Virus record (IMG/VR): IMGVR_UViG_3300025890_000132
Location: 1 to 26,294 of that record
DNA from: a virus
Length of the DNA stretch: 26,294 nt
Reading direction: 5' to 3' (one strand)
The translations under genes and the position numbers were made by a program. How positions within the stretch are numbered: the first letter of the stretch is position 1; each line of letters starts with the position of its first letter. The notes under the pieces are model-generated. The model was not told where the DNA came from. It did no database searches and saw only the letters and a program-made list of their open reading frames with translations. This document shows, one piece after another, positions 8,435 to 16,039 of this stretch.

Positions 8435-8814
8435 AGTTCCCGCCTGAGCTCGGGGAGCTTGCGTTGATTGTCGATGCGGAGATAGCGGTACTCGCTCGAG
8501 TTGAGCTTGGCTATCACGAAGAGACGCCACTCCTCGCGGACGGCCTTCCGGATCGGGCCAGAGACGCGCTGCGGATGGTGCCCGTGCTTAGCCTCGAACT
8601 CCTTGGGCCAGTCGATGTAATACAGGTGAGGAGGTACGCGGGCGCCTATGCGCGTCTTGCCGCGCTGCTCCTGCGTGTTGAGTCGCTTGTTCTCCGCGAT
8701 AAGCGCGTCATTCGGCGACTTGTAGTGAAAGAACGTCTTACCGTCTTCCTTTACGAGACGGGTTTGCGTTCCGGAGACCGGGTCGGTCCCTACCTCAAAC
8801 GTCCACTCCGGCAT
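8431..8814 (-). CDS. Conserved-looking virion-region protein, 127 aa
   Basis: The ATG at 8814 is preceded by an AAGGAG ribosome site about ten bases upstream, which decides this start over the longer frame. It lies between a small post-capsid gene and the adaptor gene and overlaps the latter by ATGA. The sequence is mixed alpha/beta: PEWTFEVGTDPVSGTQTRLV, a helix with ENKRLNTQEQRGK, RVPPHLYYIDWPKEFEAKHG and SSEYRYLRIDNQRKLPELRR. I see no enzyme motif. Position suggests a head-completion or structural accessory protein. Function is unknown. Confidence 0.7.
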   Translation of the reverse strand: MPEWTFEVGTDPVSGTQTRLVKEDGKTFFHYKSPNDALIAENKRLNTQEQRGKTRIGARVPPHLYYIDWPKEFEAKHGHHPQRVSGPIRKAVREEWRLFVIAKLNSSEYRYLRIDNQRKLPELRREL

Positions 8815-9007
8815 TGTTGGCGAGCTCCTTACGAGGTCGTCCGCCTTTGTTGCGGACAACTGCGCCGGTGTTCAGCAAGTATTCTGCTGTTTTGCCCGGC
8901 AAGATTTCGAAAGGTTCGCCCGGAGCGACGCGACCGACTTGCGGCACGTAGATCGGGCCTCGAGACTGACTTCGCAGCTTGAGCGGCTTTTGCATTTTGG
9001 CTGGCAT
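8795..9007 (-). CDS. Small post-capsid protein with basic GRPRK tail, 70 aa
   Basis: A 70-residue ORF directly downstream of the major capsid gene with an AGGA ribosome site about nine bases before the ATG at 9007; a second ATG at 8995 is possible. The middle (PIYVPQVGRVAPGEPFEILP, AEYLLNTGAVV) looks like a compact beta domain often found after capsid genes. The C-terminal NKGGRPRKEL contains a GRPRK core similar to an AT-hook, suggesting contact with nucleic acid, although such a short motif also arises by chance. It could be a head decoration or connector accessory. Confidence 0.6.
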   Translation of the reverse strand: MPAKMQKPLKLRSQSRGPIYVPQVGRVAPGEPFEILPGKTAEYLLNTGAVVRNKGGRPRKELANNAGVDV

Positions 9008-9076
9008 CAGTCTCGTTCCTGGTTAGAGAGCCCGCCGGCGGGCGCCGGCGAACTCATAGGCGCGGAGTATACCCGC
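9008..9076 (-). promoter_or_regulatory. Intergenic region after capsid gene with GC-rich palindrome
   Basis: This 69-base gap is one of the few non-coding stretches in the late operon. It contains a perfect 14-base palindrome (GCCCGCCGGCGGGC, 9030-9043), which could fold as a 5-bp stem. Read leftward it is followed by TCTCT rather than a T run, so it would be at best a weak terminator or an mRNA-stabilising hairpin. A TATACT box flanked by GCGG and CCGC lies just after the capsid stop, but I find no matching -35 box. Attenuation between the abundant capsid transcript and the tail genes is plausible but unproven. Confidence 0.3.
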
Positions 9077-10138
9077 TTAAGCGACCATCGCCGTCGCTTG
9101 GTTCACGTCAGCGTAAACGCCGAGCGTATAACGGTTACGGACCTTCAACGCGAAGTCGGCAAGGACCATACGAGAATCCGTGTCGGAGTCTTTGGCCATT
9201 GCGTCAGTCGAGATCGGATCGAAGTAGCAAAGCTCGATGTAGTCGAAGTTAACGAAAACCGCGTCGCGCTCACGCTGGAAGCGGTCCGGAACAACGTCCA
9301 CGACTGCATAGTCCGTTACCCATACATCGACGGCGCCGACGACGCGAACGCCGCCCCGAGGCGTCTTGCCCTGGTCTTGATGCTGCGTCGCGATGCGGGC
9401 AGAGCTCGAGAACATGTAGTTCGAGAACTTCTGCTTTGCAACGGTGCCGAGCATCAGTGCATCGGGCATTTCTTGCGAGTCGATATGGATTCCGGCAACG
9501 ACGCCCAGTAGAGCCGCCTCGCCGAGAGCTCGGATCGTGCCGTCGGTTGCCGCGGTCGAGCCAGTCGTAACCGGGTCAGCACCCGAGCCGCCGCGGTCGG
9601 TACGACCGGACGAGTTGAGGTCCTTGATCCAGGTCAGGAGCGAGCCGGTCTTCGGAGCGACCGAGCCGTTATCCGCAACCGCGGCCGTGTTGCTCATGCA
9701 TACGGCCTCAATATCGCGCTTGAGCTCGCGACCCTTGCGCACCGTCTGCCGAGCGACCTCGTCGGTTTGGCCGGTTTTCGCCAACTTGCGAGCGCGGCGA
9801 GAGATGCGGAAGTCTTTCCGCACAATCTGACATTCGTTAGTCAGCTTGACCGGGGGCGTTACGGCCTGCGCCGCGAATACGTCGCCGTCAATCCAAGCGT
9901 TAGTCGCGTCGGCCGCGTCGAGCTCGTCCTCGGTCCAATCCACGGTAGTGTTCGACGCGGAGCCTTTGGCGCCGTTTTGCACCAACGGGCACTCGGTCGG
10001 AGACGTGTCGTAAATGAGCGGAGAAATGTCCTCGAGCTCGTTCGTCACGTCCGAGCGCTGGTACGAGTTTGACGGAGCCGCGTATAGCGCGACTTTCGGG
10101 ATCAGTAAAGCGGCCGCAAGGCCGAATAGGTGTTTCAT
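9077..10138 (-). CDS. Major capsid protein, SU10 / DUF5309-like, 353 aa
   Basis: The capsid block is clear: YQRSDVTNELEDISPLIYDT then SPTECPLVQNGAKGSASNTT and VDWTEDEL, followed by NECQIVRKDFRISRRARKLA and a C-terminal VLADFALKVRNRYTLGVYAD. These match the HK97-fold capsid family represented by phage SU10 (DUF5309). It lies directly after the scaffold gene, with its ATG overlapping the scaffold stop (ATGA), and before the adaptor. Unusually, the first about 21 residues (MKHLFGLAAALLIPKVALYA) resemble a secretion signal peptide, and no alternative ATG, GTG or TTG start lies between them and the capsid block. Length is normal for the family. Confidence 0.85.
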   Translation of the reverse strand: MKHLFGLAAALLIPKVALYAAPSNSYQRSDVTNELEDISPLIYDTSPTECPLVQNGAKGSASNTTVDWTEDELDAADATNAWIDGDVFAAQAVTPPVKLTNECQIVRKDFRISRRARKLAKTGQTDEVARQTVRKGRELKRDIEAVCMSNTAAVADNGSVAPKTGSLLTWIKDLNSSGRTDRGGSGADPVTTGSTAATDGTIRALGEAALLGVVAGIHIDSQEMPDALMLGTVAKQKFSNYMFSSSARIATQHQDQGKTPRGGVRVVGAVDVWVTDYAVVDVVPDRFQRERDAVFVNFDYIELCYFDPISTDAMAKDSDTDSRMVLADFALKVRNRYTLGVYADVNQATAMVA

Positions 10139-11307
10139 CTGTTAGCCCATCGTTGAGAGAGTGCGGCGGTCGCATCTTCCTGCCGGCCCGTTTCCCGGAG
10201 TCGTTGATCGGCATCGTTCACGCGTCGAGCCTGAGCTCGGCGCCGGCGGAATTGCGGCGACTGTTGCCGCCCTGGCTGAGCCGGTTTCGCCCCTCCTGCC
10301 CGGTTGTTTTCCCGGGCCTCCGTGGCTGCCGCACGTAGCTTGTGCAACTGCCAGGAGTCGTAAGCGAGGCGGAGTGCACGCGGGTCGAGAATGCTTTGTA
10401 CGTCCTCGTCCGACGCGCCGAACTCGGCTGCAAGATACGCCGAGAGCTCCGTACCTTCCGCGTGGGCGACTTTCGGATCCGACCAAGAGGGTATGAGCTT
10501 CGGCAGCTCCCGTTGCCCCCTCTCGATCGCTTCCTTCCGTTGCGTCTCGCGTGCGGCGTTGAGCTCGTGAACCGTTGTCGCGATCTGGTGCTCCGTCTGT
10601 TGCCGGCGCTCGGCTGCGCCTCGGAGAGCCGATTCGTACTCCTGTCGCCTTGCGGCGAACTCGGCCGGATTGCTTATTCGAAGCTGCGCCCAGTCAACAG
10701 TCGAATACTGTTGATTGACCGCGTCGATCTCGAGTTGCTGTTGCGACGCCGCCATTTGAAGCGCCGCGTTAACTTGAGTCTCGACCGCATCGAGTCGTTG
10801 AGTCCGTGCCTGCACGTCGGCGTTGAATGCTTCCCGCTCACGAGTGAGCGTTTGCATTGCTGTCTCATGCTCCCGGCCGCGCTGGTAGCCCATAACGAGC
10901 TCGTGCATGCCGACTTCTCGCTCGTCGTCTCCGCTCCGTACCGAGTGCCGCAAAACCTGCATCAATTGGTTTTTATCGATGCCGTAATCTGCCGCGATCG
11001 TGTCGAAGTCGAGACTCTCTAGAGTCGCCGAGTCGGTTTGCTGCTCGTCGTCGGGTCCGCCTTCCGGGCGTTCCTCGTCGGTTGCGCCCGCGTCGTCGTC
11101 TTTCGACAGCAACGCGTCGCGGAGCTCGTCATCCTCCGAGCGCTCCTGGTTGTCCAGGTCGGCGCGTGAGGAGTCGAGCTCCTGTCGGCCGGCATCGTTG
11201 CCGGCGTCGTCATCTGCTTCCGGGCCTCGAGCGTTCCAGCGCTCCGCGAGCTGTGCGGTCGCACTGGTCAGGTTCAAGCCTTGATCGGATCCAGATACTT
11301 CACTCAT
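10135..11307 (-). CDS. Scaffolding protein-like, 390 aa
   Basis: A 390-residue, highly charged and mostly helical protein between portal and capsid genes. The N-terminal third is acidic and low-complexity (long Asp/Glu/Gln/Ser runs). A conserved-looking block follows (LDFDTIAADYGIDKNQLMQV, GMHELVMGYQRGREHE), then a long Gln/Ala/Glu/Arg coiled coil (about residues 155-265), a LIPSWSDPKVAHAEGTELSA segment and a basic C-terminal tail (PQFRRRRAQARR). Acidic N-terminus, coiled coil and a basic C-terminus that could bind coat are the usual properties of podophage scaffolds. The ATG at 11307 overlaps the preceding stop. No protease motif is visible. Confidence 0.78.
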   Translation of the reverse strand: MSEVSGSDQGLNLTSATAQLAERWNARGPEADDDAGNDAGRQELDSSRADLDNQERSEDDELRDALLSKDDDAGATDEERPEGGPDDEQQTDSATLESLDFDTIAADYGIDKNQLMQVLRHSVRSGDDEREVGMHELVMGYQRGREHETAMQTLTREREAFNADVQARTQRLDAVETQVNAALQMAASQQQLEIDAVNQQYSTVDWAQLRISNPAEFAARRQEYESALRGAAERRQQTEHQIATTVHELNAARETQRKEAIERGQRELPKLIPSWSDPKVAHAEGTELSAYLAAEFGASDEDVQSILDPRALRLAYDSWQLHKLRAAATEARENNRAGGAKPAQPGRQQSPQFRRRRAQARRVNDADQRLRETGRQEDATAALSQRWANR

Positions 11308-11537
11308 GCGAGGGTACTCACTTGTCGAGGTTCACGCTCCGCGGCTTCGCGGTTCGCGTGCTGCTCCAAAGAATCGAAAAGCCTTTCGAGTGCAACCGCG
11401 TCGCGTGCTGCGTGCTCGAGCTCCTCGGTCGAGTCGGCCTTGGTCAAGCGGAGTCGGGCGTCGGCCCGTAGCTCCTCAACAACCGGCGGCCATGTCGACG
11501 AGTGCAATAGGCGCCTGAGCGTGTCGCGGTTTGACAT
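11304..11537 (-). CDS. Small protein between portal and scaffold, 77 aa
   Basis: A 77-residue helical protein (SNRDTLRRLLHSSTWPPVVE, LRADARLRLTKADSTEELEH, AVALERLFDSLEQHANREAA). Its start overlaps the portal stop (TGATG) and its stop overlaps the scaffold start (ATGA). A small helical gene at exactly this place is common in podophages with this portal type, but its role is not known to me. An assembly factor or portal-associated protein is possible. It is probably soluble, as it has no hydrophobic segment. Confidence 0.68.
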   Translation of the reverse strand: MSNRDTLRRLLHSSTWPPVVEELRADARLRLTKADSTEELEHAARDAVALERLFDSLEQHANREAAEREPRQVSTLA

Positions 11538-13672
11538 CAGATTCCGTCGAATTCTGGTTTCGGGTTGGCGCTCGGAAATGCGACGACGTCGCTACCGGAT
11601 ACGCCCTTGCCGAGTACGTCCACCGCTGCACCTAGCTCCATTTCCGCCCACTTGCGCTCATCTTCGGCCGCGAATTTATCACGGTCGAGCCCAAGTTTCG
11701 CCATTTGCTCCGCAAACCTCGCCTCGATTTGTTTCACTTGCACGGAAACCTGTTGCTCGACCATCGCTTGCATTCTGGCTTGCTCTTGCGCCTGTCCGGC
11801 CTGGATGCGCTGTTGCGCCTGCATCCCTTCCGGCGAGCTCGGATCGATGAAATAGGCCTCGGCGTCGTGTTTACCAAGCGCCGCCGCCAGCTCTCCGAGC
11901 GTCGTGTAAATGCGCGAATAGTCGCTCAACCCGTACTGAATCGCCTCGACCTGCTTCGCGAGAATCGTCTCGGCAGCCATGGCGCGCTCACGCGTCGAAC
12001 CGTTGCCGGTGCCGACCGACGGAACGATGTTCGTTCGCTTCTTCCACTCGCGCGGGTTGAGCGGGACCCATTGCCCGTCGACTTCGGCCTCCTCCTCGAT
12101 GTTCTGATGCTTGCGCAGTAGCGCGTGCACCTTGCGCACCATTTGAGCGAAGCCGAGCTCGGCAATGCAGCGAATGACCAGCTCGAGTCGCTGGGAGCTC
12201 GCGCCGGACGCCTCGAGGTATGCCCCGAGCGTCGACTTCGCGAGGACGTCAGAGTCGAGCCCCATCGAATGCTTACTGATGCCTGTCCGGGATTGGAGGC
12301 GGTCGTCCTGGTACTGCATCCACGGCAAGATATGTTGCACCGCAACAGGGACGATCTCGGGCGCGTAATCCGCCGGGTTTCCCTCGACGCCGGCGTGCGG
12401 CTGGTAGTTGTCCCACTGCTCGCGGTTGATGCTGCGGCCGAGAATGGCTCGAGGTCGGTTCGTCCGGTAAAGGTTGTCCAGGCCTTGTCGCGTAAGCGCG
12501 GAGTTTTCCCGCTGGATTTTCATCGCGACCGAGCCGAGCGATAGGCCGACGTGTCGATGCGGTTGCAGGATCGACACCAGCGTACAGAACGGCTGAAACT
12601 CGCAGTAAGTCGACTCGAGGAGATGGTCGTCGGCAATGCAGAGCTTGCGGTATTCCGCGTATCCGTCGCCGTCTTGGTCAATTCGACCGTACGCCTCGAC
12701 ATAATCGACGCGCTCCATCATTTCGACCTCGGTTAGCGACGAGAGCCCCGAGTTTTCGTCTATCGTCGCGCGGCGTGCAGATCGCTCCGTGCTGCCGAGG
12801 TCGTCCGACTTCGCTTTCAGCGACATTACGAGGTCGTAGTCGTAGCCCATCGCGATCAGGTCGGAGCGTGTAACGTCCGTCGGCTCGTGCACGACGAAAT
12901 CGGCTTTGTCCAGGTCGTTTCCCGTGAAGTTGCTGGAAACGAGAACCTCCTCCGGAGGAACCGCGGCGAGCATCAGACGCGATTCGAACTCCTCGACGCG
13001 CAGCACCAGCGACGCGACCGGCATCTTGACCGTTATCGGCTGCCCGTCGGGTCCGGCGACGACCATCTCGCGGACCTCGGTCTCGAGCTCCATAACCTCG
13101 CCGTCCATCGCAAGGCCGTTAACCTGCTCCTCGGTCAAACCCTCGTATTCCTCGAACGTGTACGCCTGCCGCTCGTCCCACCACACTTTGAGATACGCGT
13201 TCGGGTACAAAAGGCAGTCTTTGAACCAGGAGACGAGCTCGAAAAAAGCGTCGTCATGGTTGCGTATCTTCCAGTTGACGAGTTTCGTCTCCTGTAGCGC
13301 GGCCTTGGCGTCCTCGGAACCGACGCCTCGGAACTGGACCGCATTGCCACCGAGGAACGTTCGCACGATAGACGGGAGCGCCCACTCGACCGTTTCCAGT
13401 ACCTCCGCGGTCACGGCCGACGAGTAACCCTCCTCCTCGTCTCCGTATGGCTCCATGCGGTAATAATCGAGGACCTGCTCGCGCTCCTCCGAGAGCTCGT
13501 CCTCGTCCTCGTTGATCGCGTTCGTGCGCCAGTCTTCGACGGTCTTTACGATCTCGCTTTCTTCCATCGCCTGCGGGCCAGACTCCTCGAGCTCGTCCGC
13601 GTCGTCGGTCATGCCGTCAGCATCGCGCGGCTCGAATTTCAGGTTCGCGTAATTGCGCTCGTTTTTTGCCAT
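11537..13672 (-). CDS. Portal protein (P22-portal-like), 711 aa
   Basis: A 711-residue protein starting one base after the terminase stop. The N-terminal region has LDYYRMEPYGDEEEGYSSAV then TAEVLETVEWALPSIVRTFL, and residues about 130-170 read KIRNHDDAFFELVSWFKDCL then LYPNAYLKVWW. These blocks are characteristic of the large podophage portals related to P22 gp1. Further blocks (EYRKLCIADDHLLESTYCEF, FCTLVSILQPHRHVGLSLGS, QDDRLQSRTGISKHSMGLDS) support this. The C-terminal part is a long Gln/Glu/Met coiled coil (about residues 615-690), as in the P22 barrel. It forms the dodecameric DNA channel and docks TerL, which is encoded directly upstream. Confidence 0.9.
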   Translation of the reverse strand: MAKNERNYANLKFEPRDADGMTDDADELEESGPQAMEESEIVKTVEDWRTNAINEDEDELSEEREQVLDYYRMEPYGDEEEGYSSAVTAEVLETVEWALPSIVRTFLGGNAVQFRGVGSEDAKAALQETKLVNWKIRNHDDAFFELVSWFKDCLLYPNAYLKVWWDERQAYTFEEYEGLTEEQVNGLAMDGEVMELETEVREMVVAGPDGQPITVKMPVASLVLRVEEFESRLMLAAVPPEEVLVSSNFTGNDLDKADFVVHEPTDVTRSDLIAMGYDYDLVMSLKAKSDDLGSTERSARRATIDENSGLSSLTEVEMMERVDYVEAYGRIDQDGDGYAEYRKLCIADDHLLESTYCEFQPFCTLVSILQPHRHVGLSLGSVAMKIQRENSALTRQGLDNLYRTNRPRAILGRSINREQWDNYQPHAGVEGNPADYAPEIVPVAVQHILPWMQYQDDRLQSRTGISKHSMGLDSDVLAKSTLGAYLEASGASSQRLELVIRCIAELGFAQMVRKVHALLRKHQNIEEEAEVDGQWVPLNPREWKKRTNIVPSVGTGNGSTRERAMAAETILAKQVEAIQYGLSDYSRIYTTLGELAAALGKHDAEAYFIDPSSPEGMQAQQRIQAGQAQEQARMQAMVEQQVSVQVKQIEARFAEQMAKLGLDRDKFAAEDERKWAEMELGAAVDVLGKGVSGSDVVAFPSANPKPEFDGI

Positions 13673-13673
13673 G

Positions 13674-15176
13674 TCACACTATCCCTCGGCCGCCTTTGCG
13701 ACCTGTTCGGTTTGCCCGGACGCCTTCGCGGCGGTAACTTCTGGCGTGTATGCGCCGAACCGCCGCGAAACGGTGATAACGCGTAAGTATGAACGCGTCC
13801 GCAAGGTCGGGCGACTGGCCGTTCTGGCCGAGCCGCTTTTTTACCTCGTCTTTTGACTCGATCTGAATCTTGCCGCTCGAGTGCATTCGGTAAGTCGGCA
13901 AGGTGAGCTCGGCTATGAGCTCGCCGGTCGATGCGAGGTTGTACGCGCGTGTTGCGTCGACCTCCGCACGCTCCTGGTTGAAAATGTAGCAGTCGCGCGC
14001 CTCGAGCCAGTCCCGGACCGCCCACCACAGCTCATCACGCAAGCGCATGAATTGCGGCTTGTTCGACGGCGACTCCGCAACGTTCACGCCAACGGCCGGC
14101 AAGCCGCGCTCTAGGAGTCGGTCGACGACGCCGGCGCCGAGCCCGATCACGTCGACATAGATCGCGGTTGGTTGCTCCGGCTCCGGAATAGCGTCGAACT
14201 CCGAGACGATAATCCCGGCCGTCTCCATTGTGTCCTTGTGCCCCCACCACTTGACCGGCTCTATAAGCGCGTTTTGTGTCGCCTTGCAGAGCGTCGAGCG
14301 GTCGTCTCCAAAGCGCGCGACGTCGACGCCCCAGGCTATATCGCCAAACTGCGACACCTGTCTGTCGACGGCCGCCTCGGCGAGCTCGAGAGAGATAACG
14401 GCGTTATCCGCCGCGGTTGGGAACTCGCCGAGCACGCGAACGCGAAAGACGTTCGACTCCCGGCCGTACTTTGCCGCCATGTCCTCGACGTACTCGTCCG
14501 AGACGCGGCTCGAGTCGTCCGCGCCGACCTTGATGCAGTACCAGCGCGCCCGCATCCGATGGAAGGCGTCGAAGAAATAGCCGCTCGTCCGCGTCGGGTT
14601 GCCGAGCATCAGGACCTTCGCGCCCTCCTCGGACAACGCGCCCTCGCCGACCTCGAATATTGCTTGATGAACGCCCGAGGCCTCGTCTATCACGAACAAC
14701 ATGTTCTCGTTGTGAAAACCCTGAAGCGCCTCGGGCGCCTCTGGCCGGGCCGTCCTGGCAACCGCGAACGCCTCCTCGGGTTCGTCGAGGAGCTCGAGCC
14801 GCTCGGTCGTCAACCGGAACATTGCTCGCAGTCCTGGCTGGCGTTCCTTCATCCGGTTAAGCCACTTCCCGAGCTCCGACCACAGAACGTCGCGCAACTG
14901 TGAGGCCGTCGGCGCCGTGCACGGAATGCGCGCGGGAAAGTGAGACAGGAGAAACAAGAGAATCGCCCAGGCCGCGAGCGCCGTTTTGCCTGGACCGTGG
15001 CAGGCGCGAATAGCGACTCGGCCGTGTCCGAACAAACCCCCTAGCGCTTCTATCTGCCACCCGTCCGGCTCAACGCCGAATGCGTCAGTGACGAACGTTG
15101 CCGGGTCCTGGAGCCATCCCCGTATCACTTGCTTGAATAGCTGTATCTGTTTCTCCGGATCGTCCACGTCTTGCAC
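13674..15176 (-). CDS. terL: Terminase large subunit
   Basis: A 500-residue ATPase/nuclease that drives DNA packaging. The ATPase half shows an FVTDAFGVEPDGWQIEAL entry block, a Walker A loop CHGPGKTA (about residues 59-66), Walker B LFVIDEASG (about 160-168) and the GNPTRTSGYFFDAFH coupling block (about 192-206). The RNase H-type nuclease half has its acidic residues at GVDVARFG (D285), YVDVIGLG (D342) and SPDLADAF (D457/D460). The start at 15176 overlaps the small subunit gene by 92 bases; a later GTG is possible but would cut close to the conserved entry block. The C-terminus is basic (RREGVRANRTGRKGGRG). The 500-aa length is usual for this group. Confidence 0.93.
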   Translation of the reverse strand: MQDVDDPEKQIQLFKQVIRGWLQDPATFVTDAFGVEPDGWQIEALGGLFGHGRVAIRACHGPGKTALAAWAILLFLLSHFPARIPCTAPTASQLRDVLWSELGKWLNRMKERQPGLRAMFRLTTERLELLDEPEEAFAVARTARPEAPEALQGFHNENMLFVIDEASGVHQAIFEVGEGALSEEGAKVLMLGNPTRTSGYFFDAFHRMRARWYCIKVGADDSSRVSDEYVEDMAAKYGRESNVFRVRVLGEFPTAADNAVISLELAEAAVDRQVSQFGDIAWGVDVARFGDDRSTLCKATQNALIEPVKWWGHKDTMETAGIIVSEFDAIPEPEQPTAIYVDVIGLGAGVVDRLLERGLPAVGVNVAESPSNKPQFMRLRDELWWAVRDWLEARDCYIFNQERAEVDATRAYNLASTGELIAELTLPTYRMHSSGKIQIESKDEVKKRLGQNGQSPDLADAFILTRYHRFAAVRRIHARSYRREGVRANRTGRKGGRGIV

Positions 15177-15621
15177 TGTTGATCTCTCGCATTGCTTGGA
15201 TGAAGTTTTCGGATGTGTTGGCCGTCAAGTTGACGTCTTTCGGGACCCATTTCGACAGCGCATCGAGCGTCTTAAGCGGCTCGACCAACAACGAACGCGC
15301 CAGGAGTTGCGGCAAGGTGATGCCCTCCTGCTCCTCGAGGAGCTCGAGCGCCTCGCGGGCCGCCTCGCGAATGATTGGAGCTAGATCGGGACCGCGGACG
15401 CGACGCCCTGGCGCCTTCCCGGTCGCGCCTCGAGTGCCCGGGCCGTTACCACTACCGCCGACGACTAAGGCGCCGGAACGCGGCTCGGAGCTCGGCTTTC
15501 GTGAGGATCGCTTCTTCGCGACCTTCTTTTTCGTGACCTTCTTTTTTGCGACGGGCGCGGCCTTTTTTACTGGCGCCTCTTTCCGCGTCGCCCGCTTTTT
15601 GCGAGTCGTCGGAGTAGCCAT
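15085..15621 (-). CDS. terS: Terminase small subunit (probable), with lysine-rich N-terminal tail
   Basis: A 178-residue protein directly before the large subunit gene. The ATG at 15621 follows a GGGTAAGAG ribosome site. The first about 45 residues are a histone H1-like tail of Lys, Ala, Val and Arg (KKAAPVAKKKVTKKKVAKKR). The central part is helical (PDLAPIIREAAREALELLEE, LPQLLARSLLVEPLKTLDAL, SKWVPKDVNLTANTSENFIQ), compatible with the oligomerisation region of small terminases. TerS recognises the packaging site and recruits TerL. The call rests mainly on position and charge, since small subunits diverge quickly. The 5' end lies inside the upstream nuclease gene in another frame for 170 bases. 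Confidence 0.68.
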   Translation of the reverse strand: MATPTTRKKRATRKEAPVKKAAPVAKKKVTKKKVAKKRSSRKPSSEPRSGALVVGGSGNGPGTRGATGKAPGRRVRGPDLAPIIREAAREALELLEEQEGITLPQLLARSLLVEPLKTLDALSKWVPKDVNLTANTSENFIQAMREINSARRGRSGETDTAIQASDTGMAPGPGNVRH

Positions 15622-16039
15622 CTCTTACCCTTGCAGTTGTTATGCCCGGGACCACTTCCCGAGCAACTGTCTCGCCGTTGAGGAGAGCCAGGACAAGGCC
15701 TATCGCCTCGCCCGAGCGGACCATTTTCGGGGTGACGCGCAAAACCCTCCAGCCGAGCAGCATTGCGGCGGCGTATTTCCGGCAGTCCTCCTCGAAACCC
15801 TCCGGGCGTTGATGCCGACCGGTCTCTCGCGTAAGGCCTTCGACCTCGACGGCGAGCCGTTCCACATGAAACGCGAAGTCGAATCGCCACTTGCGATCGG
15901 AATGAAACTCGAACTCCTCCTCGGGATAGAGCTCCTCCGCTCGACAGTGAAGCGCGAACTCGGCCTCCGCTTTCGACCTTACCCTGGATTGAAGCGCAGC
16001 CAGGACGGCCGCGCCATTCACTTGTCGCTGGTTTGGCAT
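15452..16039 (-). CDS. PD-(D/E)XK nuclease, Vsr/DUF559-like, 195 aa
   Basis: The ATG at 16039 overlaps the stop of the Acb2-like gene (TGATG). The core (residues about 22-110) reads SKAEAEFALHCRAEELYPEE then KWRFDFAFHVERLAVEVEGL, followed by RHQRPEGFEEDCRKYAAAML, LGWRVLRVTP and KMVRSGEA. This is the pattern of Vsr-like / DUF559 nucleases: D54 in RFDFAF, E65 and E67 in AVEVEG, D85 and K88, and GW-x-V-x-R-V-T. Such phage enzymes may act as a junction resolvase or nicking nuclease during replication, recombination or packaging. The last about 55 residues are a basic extension (KKGRARRKKEG, AAFRRLSRRR) that overlaps terS in another frame. Confidence 0.72.
   Translation of the reverse strand: MPNQRQVNGAAVLAALQSRVRSKAEAEFALHCRAEELYPEEEFEFHSDRKWRFDFAFHVERLAVEVEGLTRETGRHQRPEGFEEDCRKYAAAMLLGWRVLRVTPKMVRSGEAIGLVLALLNGETVAREVVPGITTARVRDGYSDDSQKAGDAERGASKKGRARRKKEGHEKEGREEAILTKAELRAAFRRLSRRR

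Noticed and set aside
10342-11022. Plus-strand frame of 226 codons opposite the scaffold gene
   Set aside because: Leu/Arg/Cys-rich shadow of a charged coiled-coil gene; no start signal and no family.
15520-15600. Runs of TTTTTT as possible terminators
   Set aside because: They encode lysine codons in the TerS tail on the minus strand and have no preceding GC-rich stem.
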